From assembly GCA_963764675.1 (NCBI GenBank), contig CAVXTQ010000011.1, positions 868,001-932,000 of the forward strand: a DNA stretch of 64,000 bases, written 5' to 3'. The notes under the pieces are model-generated. The model worked only from the letters and a program-made list of their open reading frames with translations, ran no database searches and was not told where the DNA came from. The stretch is from Acidiferrum sp963764675. Lineage in GTDB: Bacteria > Acidobacteriota > Terriglobia > Acidiferrales > UBA7541. Below are positions 46,704 to 55,314 of this stretch, piece after piece. Both the position numbers and the translations under genes were made by a program. How positions within the stretch are numbered: the stretch's first letter is position 1; the number at the start of each line of letters is the position of its first letter.

Positions 46704-47895
46704 ATGAAGACCAACTCTGCAGTAGCAGCAATGCTGGCTCTTTCTTTGGGTGGAAGTGCCAGTGGCGCGAGCGCAACAGGCCACGAATAGCTCGCCAACT
46801 CCGAGTGCAACGCCCGCGCAACCGCCCCCTGCGGTGGTAAAGAAAGAGCCGGTGCCATCTCCAGACAAGTATCCGTTGGCTGAGGCTGTGCGGGCCCTGG
46901 AATCAGGCGATGCACCCAAGAACACGGTGCGGCAAAGCACGCGCCGACAGTGCCGGCGCTGTCCCCAGGCGCCAGCTCCTCCGCCTGTGTCATCGGAAGT
47001 GCCTCGTGCGTTCGAAGCGAAGCACGACGTGGCACTCAACGCCACAGGTGCGGAGGCCGTAGTGTTGAGCCGCGAATGGACGGAGAGCCGCAATGTTCCT
47101 GTGCCCGGTAAGGATGGCCGGGTGGTGTATCCCTACGGCGGTGGCCTGCCCATTGTGGTGTGTGCGCCGCTGCATGTCTGCATTTTGGAATTGGAACCCG
47201 GAGAGAAGATTGCGGGTGAGCCACATATTGGCGACAGCATCCGATGGGAGATTTCACCGTCCGTGTCAGGAAGCGGCCCGGACGCAACACCTCTCATCAT
47301 TATTAAGCCGCGGATTGCCGGGCTGGACACGACGATGGTCGTACCTACGGACCGGAGGGCCTATTACGTTCGCCTCGAATCGAAACCAAATGAATATGTT
47401 GCCCGCGTGGCCTTCTCCTACCCGGAAGACAGCCAAACAAAAGTGGCAGGAATATCTCGTGAAACAGCGCGAGGCCGAACAGCAGGAAAAGGCCGCGGCG
47501 GAGCGTGTCGCCGAGTTGCCGAACACAGCGCTTGAAAACATGTACTGGAATTATGAAATCAAGGGCGGCGACGTATCGACGCGGCCCGTGCACGTCATGG
47601 ATGACGGTGCAAAGACCTATATCCAGATGCCCGTCGAGACGATTCACCGCGAACTGCCGGTGCTGGTGGTGAAAGGGCCGAACGGTTCGGAGATGGTGAA
47701 TTATCGCGTGAAAGACAACATGTACATTGTGGATCGTCTCTTTGACCGCGCCGCCTTGCTGCTGGGGTCGGGAAAACATCAAGTGAAAGTGGAGTTGATT
47801 CGCCAGGCGGAAGTGAGCGGTGGCAAGGCACCAGGGCAAGCACCCCGAAGCTCAGGCGGCGTCAAGCGATGCGGAAGCTGGGGCGCAGCCATGAC
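46704..47895 (+). pseudogene. trbG: TrbG (VirB9-like) outer-complex protein, frameshifted
   Basis: ATG 46704. Signal region KTNSAVAAMLALSLG, then a shift at about 46750 into VPVARAQQATNSSPTPSATP. VirB9 core DVALNATGAEAVVLSREWTE, RVVYPYGGGLPIVVCAPLHV, EPGEKIAGEPHIGDSIRW is continuous to about 47440. It then shifts to KQKWQEYLVKQREAEQQEKA, LPNTALENMYWNYEIKGGDV, VNYRVKDNMYIVDRLFDRAA. A third shift near 47850 restores KHPEAQAASSDAEAGAQP and TGA 47893-47895, overlapping the trbI ATG. Three single-base changes. Confidence 0.8.
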
Positions 47896-49281
47896 CGACG
47901 CGAAACAACCAATGGAATCGCCTTCGGGTTTGGATCTGCATCCTGAACCGCCGTCGACGGCGCGTATCAGCAAGAAAGTGGGCGTGGCAGTACTCGGAGT
48001 CGTGGTCGTTGTTGGGGTCCTCGTGGTGTACGGACTCTATGCGCGTCGGGAGCAGCAACAGGTGGCGCAAACAAGGAATGAGGAGAAGCATCCCGAGTCC
48101 GCACGGCGCATCGGCGATCAATTGGTAAAGGAGTTGGCTCCGCCCGCCGTTGCAAATCCAGCTCCGGTATTTTCCGGACGTACCGCCGTCGATCCTGGCA
48201 AGTAAATGCTGGAACGCAAGCGCCTGATTCAGGTGCTTTGCAACCTCCGCGGCTGGTGTATCGCGACGATGGGAAGGAGGGTCGGCCAGAAGCCGGTGAG
48301 GCAGGTGACGGAAGTCGTTCCTCCGCTGGCGGACCTTCGGAACTATCGGCGGAAGAGAAGCTGCGCTTGGCGGCATTCCGACAGGAGCAGGAAGCGTTTG
48401 CCGCCCCCACGGCCGTACACGGAAGCAGTTCGCTGCCGGGTTCGCCCGCGACAGCGCCGCTCAATGATGCCTTGCAACAATTTGGGCCGCTCGCCTCGCT
48501 TTTGGGAGCTGGGAAGGCACCGGGGAGCACGGATGCTTCGGCAAACAGCATGGTTTCGGCGAGTGCGCGGACCCAAGCGGGCAGTGACTATGACCAGCAG
48601 AACGAACAAGAGCGCAAACAGGCTTTCATCGAACAGACGCGCGGACGCGCCGTCAATAATTATCTAAAATCCACGCGCACTCCGCCGCTTGGGAAATACG
48701 AAGTGAAAATGGGCTGGGACATTCCGGCCATTCTCGAGCAAGGAATCAATTCCGATCTGCCCGGCGAGGTAAAGGCTCTGGTCCGCTCGAACGTCTACGA
48801 CACGGCGACGGGGAAATATCTCCTGATTCCCCAAGGATCGCGGATGGTTGGAGTCTACGACTCCCAGATCGCTTACGGACAAAATCGCTTGCAGGTCATC
48901 TGGTCGCGGATCATTTACCCCGATGGCAGCTCGATCAATCTCGATGGAATGATGGGCCAGGACATCCAAGGCATGGCTGGGTTTCACGACAAGGTTGATA
49001 ATCACTACAAACGATTAGTTGGTTCTGCCTTGCTTACGAGCGCCTTCGCGGCGGGGATCGAGCTGTCGCAAAGGCAGAACACGTCTCTGCTCACGACTCC
49101 CACGGCTGGTCAAACGGCATCCAGCGCGGTTGGCCAGCAGCTCGGGGAGCTCGGTACAGAAATCACGCGCAAGAATTTAAGCATTCAGCCAACCATCAAG
49201 ATTCCTGTCGGCTACCGGTTCAACGTCCGGGTGAATCGGGACATCCTGTTCGAAGCACCCTACACTCCTGCAGAATTGTAG
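47892..49281 (+). pseudogene. trbI: TrbI (VirB10-like) protein, one frameshift
   Basis: ATG 47892 overlaps the trbG stop. A cytosolic Pro/Ser part, an inner membrane helix (VGVAVLGVVVVVGVLVVYGL), and a Pro-rich stretch run to about 48200, where one base puts TAA in frame (48203-48205). The protein resumes in the next frame as NAGTQAPDSGALQPPRLVYR, then EEKLRLAAFRQEQEAFAAPT. The beta-barrel C-terminal domain is complete (GSRMVGVYDSQIAYGQNRLQ, RIIYPDGSSINLDGMMGQD, IPVGYRFNVRVNRDILFEAP) in the frame 48238-49281. Confidence 0.85.
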
Positions 49282-49382
49282 GGGAGGCTTGAACAACCCC
49301 TGAGGGTCATGTATATATCTCATGTACGGACCGCAGCGTACGTTGAGTTGCGGGAGCCCCGAGTCCAAAGACGGTAGGAATC

Positions 49383-50000
49383 GTGGCGAAACGACGAAGC
49401 GCAAACTTCGGAGTCTACAATGTCCGGCTCTTGAGTGCCCTCGACAAACTCCTTCGGGATAAACCTCGGTATATGGGAGAATTGTCGACTTCGATCAACG
49501 ATGCGCTTCTCGCGGTCGACCTGAATACCGTCGAGCTTGTCAATCTTCAATCCAGACAGAAACAAACCGGGAGAGAAACGCAAGTCGTTATCTTGCGGCG
49601 TCTTCGCAAGCGGATTCATCAAGTCGCTCAAAAGCGGAAGTGTTCGATGAATCAGCTCGTGAATAGCGCTCTTCTGGCTTATTACTCAAAGACTGGAGAA
49701 GGCAAACTCAAGAGACCAACCAAGGGACGGGGGGCATCCATGCGATCGTACGACACAATGTCGGAGTTGGAGCGTCGCGAGCTTCATCAGATGCTCTCAG
49801 GACTTTCAGCAGTGCAGCCAGTTTCCTCAGATGTGGAAGAGCCCGATGGGACGTATTACGAATACGATCGCAATCTGAAAGCGACAGTGAAAGTCACGCC
49901 AGACGGAGAGCGAACCCCCGTTGCGGAATTAGAAACACAGTTTGAGCGTGCGCCGCAGAAGGGTCCGCACAAAACCGCGCACGAAGGGATGACACCCTGA
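49383..50000 (+). CDS. Basic helical protein preceding a zeta-type kinase
   Basis: 205 aa, GTG start. Middle part VVILRRLRKRIHQVAQKRKC, SMNQLVNSALLAYYS resembles a ribbon-helix-helix; the C-terminal 60 residues are polar (TMSELERRELHQMLSGLSAV and an acidic tail). It is followed at 50018 by a zeta-type kinase, so an antitoxin-like or regulatory role is a fair guess. A similar gene pair is often found behind trbI in Trb elements (general knowledge of such elements). Confidence 0.55.
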   Translation: MAKRRSANFGVYNVRLLSALDKLLRDKPRYMGELSTSINDALLAVDLNTVELVNLQSRQKQTGRETQVVILRRLRKRIHQVAQKRKCSMNQLVNSALLAYYSKTGEGKLKRPTKGRGASMRSYDTMSELERRELHQMLSGLSAVQPVSSDVEEPDGTYYEYDRNLKATVKVTPDGERTPVAELETQFERAPQKGPHKTAHEGMTP

Positions 50001-50017
50001 GCCAGCAGAAGCCAACA

Positions 50018-50593
50018 TTGTTCATCATCGCGGGACCGTTGGGCGCCGGTAAGACAACTTTCTATGAAGCCTACTTAAAAGAGGCATTTCCCAGCCTGGT
50101 TCCCCCGGTAAGACACCAGCAACAACCGTTTCTCAATGACCGGCGTTCTTTCGCCGTCGAAGACATTCGAGTGGACACGCAACTGCTGGACGAAGCCAAG
50201 GCGGCGGGCTACACCACGAAGGTGCTTTTTATTTCTACGGAAGATGCGAATTTGAATGTCGGGCGGGTCTTGGTGCGCATGAGTCGAGGCGGACAAGCGG
50301 TGCCCATATCAAGCGTGATTGATTCTTACAGGGAGTCGCCGAAGAATCTTCCCGAAGTCCGTAAACACACCGATGATTTGATCGTGTACGACAATACTGC
50401 GCATCGCCGTGGCTACCGCGTAGTGGCGCAGTTCATCGGCGGCGAGCTGAGCAAAGCTCGCGCAGACGATACCGGACTGGGCTGCGAAGGTGTTTGGCAA
50501 GGAATTGCACGCGGCAAAGCAACACGAGAAGCTCGGACGCGGACGCTAGCTTCTTCCTCCCTTCAATTCAGTGTGTGCCGTGTAGCCGGTTGA
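50018..50593 (+). CDS. Zeta-toxin-family P-loop kinase
   Basis: 191 aa. P-loop IIAGPLGAGKTTFYEAYL (residues 3-20), then KVLFISTEDANLNVGRVLVR, SRGGQAVPISSVIDSYRESP and DLIVYDNTAHRRGYRVVAQF, the zeta fold order. Zeta toxins phosphorylate UDP-GlcNAc and are neutralised by epsilon antitoxin. No epsilon homologue is seen, and many phage- or ICE-borne zeta-like kinases are not toxins. The TTG start has only a weak AGAAG upstream; the true start may be a few codons earlier. Confidence 0.75.
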   Translation: MFIIAGPLGAGKTTFYEAYLKEAFPSLVPPVRHQQQPFLNDRRSFAVEDIRVDTQLLDEAKAAGYTTKVLFISTEDANLNVGRVLVRMSRGGQAVPISSVIDSYRESPKNLPEVRKHTDDLIVYDNTAHRRGYRVVAQFIGGELSKARADDTGLGCEGVWQGIARGKATREARTRTLASSSLQFSVCRVAG

Positions 50594-50757
50594 GGGTCAA
50601 TGGCCGGTAAGTCCAATCCATGATGTCTCGATTGCGACTTCGACGGGGGTAGTGGCAAAGAAGATCGCGGAGAAGTGTGCCATCGTTTTCTAGTTGCATT
50701 CCTCGCGGGTTATCTCAGAACAGTGATCAACCTGCGGGGAAATATACTTCCCTTTCC

Positions 50758-50775
50758 ATGGTGCTATATGTATAG
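50758..50775 (+). promoter_or_regulatory. Element promoter/operator motif, copy 3
   Basis: ATGGTGCTATATGTATAG; the first 12 bases match copies at 35252 (minus) and 37469. It lies about 90 bases before the excisionase-like gene. No good -35 hexamer is visible at 17-18 bp. Confidence 0.55.
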
Positions 50776-50858
50776 TATCTTCTTAAAGAGAAGATGTCGG
50801 CCATGTCCAACAGGTCGGCGGATGAAGTTGGGTATCCGGCTAGGAAAAGGAATGACGT

Positions 50859-51062
50859 ATGAACCGTAATCTACCGAGAATGGCGTATCGACCGCGCGAA
50901 GCAGCCGAGGTGATTGGCCTTTCTCTTCGGTTCCTCTACTATGCGATTCAGCAGAAAGACCTGCCTACAATCCGAGTGGGCCGCTGTCGGCTGATAACTG
51001 AGAAAGCTTTGCGTGAGTGGTTGGAGCGGAAGACTGAAGCAACCGTCGAAACTAAAGTCTGA
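50859..51062 (+). CDS. xis: Excisionase-like helix-turn-helix protein
   Basis: 67 aa. YRPREAAEVIGLSLRFLYYA then IQQKDLPTIRVGRCRLITEK and ALREWLER make the winged helix of the AlpA/Xis type (MerR-like). Good ribosome binding site (AAGGAA). Such proteins direct the integrase towards excision. It lies near the right end, two genes from int. Its 3' end is duplicated at 52545-52620. Confidence 0.75.
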   Translation: MNRNLPRMAYRPREAAEVIGLSLRFLYYAIQQKDLPTIRVGRCRLITEKALREWLERKTEATVETKV

Positions 51063-51176
51063 AGAGTGCTAATGGCTCATGCGTGTGTCTCCGAATGTGG
51101 GAATAGGAGCCAAGACGCACGCTGCCCGCTTCGAATTTCCCTCACCTTTCGCCGCAGTATCTGTTATACTGATACC

Positions 51177-51719
51177 ATGCACGAGACACAGGCAATCCTT
51201 CTCTCGTTTGATCAGTATCTGACTGAGAGACGACTTCAGTTCGACGCCATAGTGATTGGTGGCGCCGCGCTTAATTTGCTAGGCGTTGTGTCTCGCTTGA
51301 CGAAGGATTGCGACATTCTGTATCCAGAGATTCCGAAAGAGATTGCCGAAGCCTCGCGCGCCTTTGCCACTGAGCTCCGGACCAAGGGCGGCACGCTTCA
51401 AGACCACTGGTTGAACAATGGGCCGGCTTCACTTGCTAGTCAGCTTCCGCCGCGATGGGAGAATCGCCTCCAAACCGTTTTTGTCGGCAAGGCCATTTAC
51501 CTCCGTTGTCTTGGTAGAGAAGATCTGCTCTGCGCAAAGTTGTTCGCACTTTGTGATCGCGGCATAGATCTCGGAGACTGCATCGCTCTCGGGCCGAGTG
51601 TCAATGAACTGGAGATCGTACTTCCATGGCTGGAGCAACAGGATGCCAACCCCGACTGGCCAGCTCATGTTCGTGCGACACTCGCGGATCTTCGGAGGAG
51701 ACTCAGTCATGGCGTTTAG
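51177..51719 (+). CDS. DUF6036-like nucleotidyltransferase
   Basis: 180 aa from ATG 51177; an upstream in-frame extension lacks a ribosome binding site. The nucleotidyltransferase site is visible: VIGGAALNLLG (GG at 28-29) and LTKDCDILYP (D44-x-D46). The C-terminal part, GREDLLCAKLFALCDRGIDL, carries the K-x-x-A-x-x-D-R helix of this group. These proteins act as toxin-type nucleotidyltransferases paired with a partner. It overlaps the next gene by 11 nt, so both are coupled. Confidence 0.75.
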   Translation: MHETQAILLSFDQYLTERRLQFDAIVIGGAALNLLGVVSRLTKDCDILYPEIPKEIAEASRAFATELRTKGGTLQDHWLNNGPASLASQLPPRWENRLQTVFVGKAIYLRCLGREDLLCAKLFALCDRGIDLGDCIALGPSVNELEIVLPWLEQQDANPDWPAHVRATLADLRRRLSHGV

Positions 51720-52377
51720 CAGGGCTTTTGAACCCCCGCTGCTTGTGCACCCGGATGGACTCACCTCCCGCATGGTTGGAATCGGCATGAACTTTGCGGC
51801 GTCCCCCGTCCCCGACCCGAATATCGAGGACACAATTCTGTTCGCAAGCATAGAGGGCATGGAAAAATATGACCTGCGTGTGCTAGCAGTGTTGCTTACT
51901 TGGTTTGGTATACACGCACCTTGGGTAAATGCTGACCGGCTGACAAAATTAATTGCTGCGCAAAACTTGCCTCGGGTTAGAGCATTTTGGTCCGCTGCCG
52001 CCCTCTGGCAGAAGAAAGACCGACGTTTCGCTCGTCTTGCCAGACTGTATGTTGAACCGCGGTTAGACATAGTGGAAACGGGCGCAGAATTTCAACTGAA
52101 GCGTCATGGTGAAGACCCTCGTTTTGAAGGAAGTGCGATCCGCGTAGCCGCGAACGTCCTTCGGGACCGAGTTGCCGATGTCTTGCAGCCGATCGAACTG
52201 GCTCAGCGTCATCATGCCTATCGCTGCCGGGTGATGGTGGGACCCAGTTATCGGGCTGATATGTGGGCTGCCCTCGAAGAGGATCCAACGCTTTCTGCAG
52301 CGGCTCTAGCGAGGAAGACTTACGGCTCCTTTGCAACTGCTTGGCATGTCCGGCGTGACTTTGCTCTGCTATCATAG
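51709..52377 (+). CDS. Partner protein of the nucleotidyltransferase (possible antitoxin)
   Basis: 222 aa from ATG 51709, GGAGGAGA upstream and overlapping the nucleotidyltransferase gene. EKYDLRVLAVLLTWFGIHAP, then FWSAAALWQKKDRRFARLAR describe an all-helical DNA-binding-like domain; the C-terminal RADMWAALEEDPTLSAAALA then ARKTYGSFATAWHVRRDF is helix-turn-helix-like. Function is inferred from pairing only. It is not the common AbiEi sequence. Confidence 0.6.
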   Translation: MAFSRAFEPPLLVHPDGLTSRMVGIGMNFAASPVPDPNIEDTILFASIEGMEKYDLRVLAVLLTWFGIHAPWVNADRLTKLIAAQNLPRVRAFWSAAALWQKKDRRFARLARLYVEPRLDIVETGAEFQLKRHGEDPRFEGSAIRVAANVLRDRVADVLQPIELAQRHHAYRCRVMVGPSYRADMWAALEEDPTLSAAALARKTYGSFATAWHVRRDFALLS

Positions 52378-52544
52378 GCCTTGTCTCCAGATTTCAAGCC
52401 CCGCCGAACACACCGCTCGAGCCTGGCAAAATCCGCATAGGAACGATCGTGTCAGTTGGATTCTTGTGGCAACGCTAAAATCCCCTCCTTCGATTACGAA
52501 GTGGGGCCCTACCCGGAGTCGCCCACACGCCACGTGGGCCATTG

Positions 52545-52620
52545 ACGACTGACTACGAAGAAGGCTGTGCGGGAGTGGTTGGAGTGGAAAACAGGAGCAA
52601 CAGTCGAAACTATGGTTTGA
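52545..52620 (+). pseudogene. Duplicated 3' end of the excisionase-like gene
   Basis: It reads KKAVREWLEWKTGATVETMV and TGA at 52618-52620, versus EKALREWLERKTEATVETKV in the intact gene. The similarity continues weakly for about 30 bases past the stop. There is no N-terminal part. It brackets the nucleotidyltransferase pair with the intact xis copy. Confidence 0.7.
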
Positions 52621-52855
52621 AGGGTGACCATCGCTTATCCGTGTGGTTCTCAACGTTCTGATTCGATTCGACCCCATCCTCGTGGATATAGCCCCGACAT
52701 CTCCTTTCTTGTTGCAAGCTCGGCCGGAGCGTCGCAACATCGGCTCCTGCAGCGCCGCTTCGGACCTGCAACTTCTATTGGGCGAGAAGTTGGAATCGCT
52801 GATCTGTCATGATTTCACGCCACACAGTTAGCTGTCCGTGGATATATAGGAGAGA
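52621..52855. other. Spacer between cargo and integrase
   Basis: Short frames on both strands without ribosome binding sites. I see no promoter or structure here. Confidence 0.35.
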
Positions 52856-54175
52856 CTAGCGTAGTAGGGCTGCTCGCGGGCTGTGCTTGCCAGGCATCGG
52901 GATCACAATTCCCCCTCTTATCTTCGCCGCCTTGTCCAGGCCAGCTCCGGGCAGAGCCTTGAAGGTTTGTGCTATGTGGCCACTTGCTAGGTGCCCGTAA
53001 TATCGCTCAACCATTGTTGTGCCAACATGCCCCAGTTGCTCCGCTACGACTTTCAAGGAAACGCCCAAAGTGATCCATCGGCTCGCTGCGCTGTGTCTCA
53101 ACTGATGAAATCCGAAACGTTTAATTCCCGCTGACGTGCAGGCGCGCCGCATTGGTTTCTTCTGGCTATCTTTGGCCCAGGGCTCGCCAATGTCGCGCAG
53201 GAACATCGCCTCACCCATATCCCGACCTGTACACAGCTCGCGGAAAAATCGCGCCGCCTCTGGGTCGAGGTGTATATACCTCTGCTGACCACCCTTGGAT
53301 TTTGCGATGAAAAGGGTGCCCGCCGAAGTATTGAAATCGCCCGCACTCAACCTTCCCAATTCTCCATACCTGGCGCCTGTGTATAGGCCAGCCCGAACAA
53401 GCCGCTGAAAGTCCTTCTCTTTTGCGCACGCCTTCACAAAAATCCGCTGCTCCTTCTCACTGAGGAAAACTGCGCGGGCGACTTCGACGTTCTCAAATGG
53501 CGAGACCTTCCACGTAATAGGATTCGCATGGACACGCCCTTCTGCTAGAGCCAAGTTCAACGCAGCCCGCAGCCGCCGCATAATTCTGTTCGCAGTCGCT
53601 CGGCGCTTTCTGAGATCCTCTTCAGTCTGGATGTGATGTTCGTTTTCCTGCCCGTGTTTTCGATTCGTTCGCCGCGGACTGGCGGCAATATCTGCTCGCC
53701 ACTGCTCAAGCTTTGGACGGGTCAACTTCGCAACCTGCAAACTACCGAGTTTGGGGACCGCATAAGCGTCTAGATCGTACTTTGTGTGACGATAGTCGGG
53801 AGCGCCACGACGCTGTAAATGTTGAAGATATTCGAGACAGCACTGATTCACAGTATAACCGCCACGATCACTAACGTGTTCACCTGTCGCCAGGGTTGTC
53901 GCGCTCAAAAACCAGGCCCGGGCCTTTTCTTGGGCCTGCGCGAAGTTCAATACACGCGCACCGTCGGCATCTAGGATGTCATCGGCTAATCCAAGCTTTT
54001 CTTCCTTGCGGAATCCGTCGGCGTCATAGCGTGCGAGCCAAACTGCCCATTTATTACCTTTTCGGTAGCCCAGTGCTCTACCCTGAGTTAGCGGCATCAT
54101 TATCTTCACACCAATGGGAATCGCTCTCCGTGCTGTTCTAGTGCCGAGATCCTTGCTGGTTACGGTTCGGGCCAT
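52856..54175 (-). CDS. int: Tyrosine recombinase (ICE integrase)
   Basis: 439 aa. N-terminal arm-binding region (RALGYRKGNKWAVWLARYDA), a SAM-like core-binding domain (QCCLEYLQHLQRRGAPDYRH), and the catalytic domain with Arg (YTGARYGELGRLS), Lys-bearing beta turn (FIAKSKGGQQRYIHL), H-x-x-R (GFHQLRHSAASRWI) and Tyr (MVERYYGHLAS). All catalytic residues are present. The gene points into the element and begins 210 bp from attR. Confidence 0.93.
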   Translation of the reverse strand: MARTVTSKDLGTRTARRAIPIGVKIMMPLTQGRALGYRKGNKWAVWLARYDADGFRKEEKLGLADDILDADGARVLNFAQAQEKARAWFLSATTLATGEHVSDRGGYTVNQCCLEYLQHLQRRGAPDYRHTKYDLDAYAVPKLGSLQVAKLTRPKLEQWRADIAASPRRTNRKHGQENEHHIQTEEDLRKRRATANRIMRRLRAALNLALAEGRVHANPITWKVSPFENVEVARAVFLSEKEQRIFVKACAKEKDFQRLVRAGLYTGARYGELGRLSAGDFNTSAGTLFIAKSKGGQQRYIHLDPEAARFFRELCTGRDMGEAMFLRDIGEPWAKDSQKKPMRRACTSAGIKRFGFHQLRHSAASRWITLGVSLKVVAEQLGHVGTTMVERYYGHLASGHIAQTFKALPGAGLDKAAKIRGGIVIPMPGKHSPRAALLR

Positions 54176-54179
54176 TGGG

Positions 54180-54257
54180 TTGTCAACTCCGGTCGATTCC
54201 TTGGATGACTACCAGCCGACCGGTCTACTCTGCCATTTTTGTCAACCATTTGTCAAC
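54180..54257 (+). promoter_or_regulatory. Right arm-type sites: three TTGTCAAC boxes
   Basis: TTGTCAAC at 54180-54187, 54239-54246 and 54250-54257. The last two repeat the 11-bp spacing and context of the doublet inside attL, and the first touches the integrase start codon. Confidence 0.6.
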
Positions 54258-54384
54258 TATCCGGGCACAATTCGCATGACGTTGCATGCTTGTGCAGGAT
54301 CGTGTAGCACGTACGTAAAATACTGTACATGAAGGGGTTATGGAATATTTAAGGTGCTCAGCGGCAACAGCCAAAAAGAGATAC

Positions 54385-54431
54385 CGCGCCCCTGATAAGG
54401 GCGAGGTCGGTGGTTCAAGTCCACCCAGGCC
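54385..54431 (+). repeat. attR core, 47-bp direct repeat
   Basis: Same 47 bases as 28527-28573. It is followed by TTGAGGCC instead of the tRNA ending CACCA, so the outer host acceptor end has been replaced by other DNA, probably by the insertion that left the IS3 fragment. Confidence 0.93.
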
Positions 54432-54489
54432 TTGAGGCCTCGATATTCTTCTTGCGCGGGAGCTGGCGTTACCAGCGAAGAGAACGGAA

Positions 54490-54870
54490 CGAAGGTGCGT
54501 CCGCGATTCGGCTATCGGCGGCTGTACATTTTCCTGCGACGGGAGAAGACCGAGGACGGAACGCTTCGCTGGCGGGTCAACCACAAGCGAGTGTATCGGC
54601 TGTACCGGGAGGAAGGGCTGGCGATGCAGCGCAGGAGGCGCAAGCGATTTCGAGCCGAAGCGCGGGTGCCGTTGGCGCTTCCGACGCGTGCGAATGAAAT
54701 GTGGACCATGGATTACACGCATGACGAACTGGCCGGCGGGCGAAAATTCCGCACGCTGAATCTCATGGATGGCTACACGCGGGAAGCCCTGCGGATCGAG
54801 CCGGATACATCACTGCCCGGTCTGCGTGTGGTGCGAATATTGGAGTCGTTGCGGGAACGACGCGGGACAC
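54490..54870 (+). pseudogene. IS3-family transposase (ORFB) fragment
   Basis: RPRFGYRRLYIFLRREKTED, then VNHKRVYRLYREEGLAMQRR, then EMWTMDYTHDELAGGRKFRT with the first DDE Asp, and TLNLMDGYTREALRIEPDTS. It starts without an N-terminal part and stops abruptly after ILESLRERRGT near 54870, losing the second Asp and the Glu. An open frame continues to 55004 but into unrelated DNA. Confidence 0.8.
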
Positions 54871-55160
54871 TTCTGTGCCCTGATGCGTGGCCAAATATGC
54901 TTCTCCTCGCACTTAGACGGGGTACAGATCGCCCGCTGTCTCTAACTCATAGGGTGTGCCGGCCTGAAGAAACTCGAAGGCCTTGGACGAATCGATGTGG
55001 CTAAGCGCGAGCAATTCGCGGGTCGTCGGCAAGTATCAGTACTGAACTGCCGTGTCTTCCGAGAATTGCTCCGCTAGGTGATCCGCCAGTGCCTCAGCTC
55101 GTGGACCATCGCCGGCGAAGGCCAACGCCAGGGCCATTCCATACTGAGTGTCGCGATCGG
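54871..55160 (-). pseudogene. Remnant of the TPR part of a Ser/Thr-kinase-TPR protein
   Basis: On the minus strand one frame reads DTQYGMALALAFAGDGPRAE, ALADHLAEQFSEDTAVQY, stop, YLPTTRELLALSHIDSSKAF, EFLQAGTPYELETAGDLYPV, stop, VRGEAYLATHQGT. This is the C-terminal TPR pattern of acidobacterial kinase-TPR proteins, with two in-frame stops. It joins the IS3 fragment at about 54870. Confidence 0.55.
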
Positions 55161-55314
55161 TCGAAAACGCGAGTGCGCCTCAGATCGTTTTCTTGCCTCC
55201 CCTGCATTGCCGACGCGAGCCTCCCCAGAGTGCGGTAGTGAAGGTGAATCCGTTTTTGCACGATGAGATGAAACCTGTATATTGTTTCATCGAAGCGAAA
55301 GAACGAATTTCGAA

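Larger units (their letters stand above)
28527..54431. mobile_element. Integrative conjugative element with Trb-type (MPF-T) secretion system, about 25.9 kb
   Basis: It is bounded by a 47-bp direct repeat derived from tRNA-Ile, with integrase at the right end, an excisionase-like gene nearby, a relaxase, a traG coupling protein and a trbB-trbI operon. The overall module content resembles Tn4371-type ICEs. It carries anti-restriction (ardC), zeta-kinase and nucleotidyltransferase genes as accessory load. Many genes hold single-base frameshifts, so it may no longer transfer, unless these are assembly errors. Confidence 0.9.

Noticed and set aside
47093..48205. 370-codon protein joining trbG and trbI
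   Set aside because: A fusion created by the frame change at about 47440 and the third trbG shift; the ATGA junction at 47892 shows two genes.
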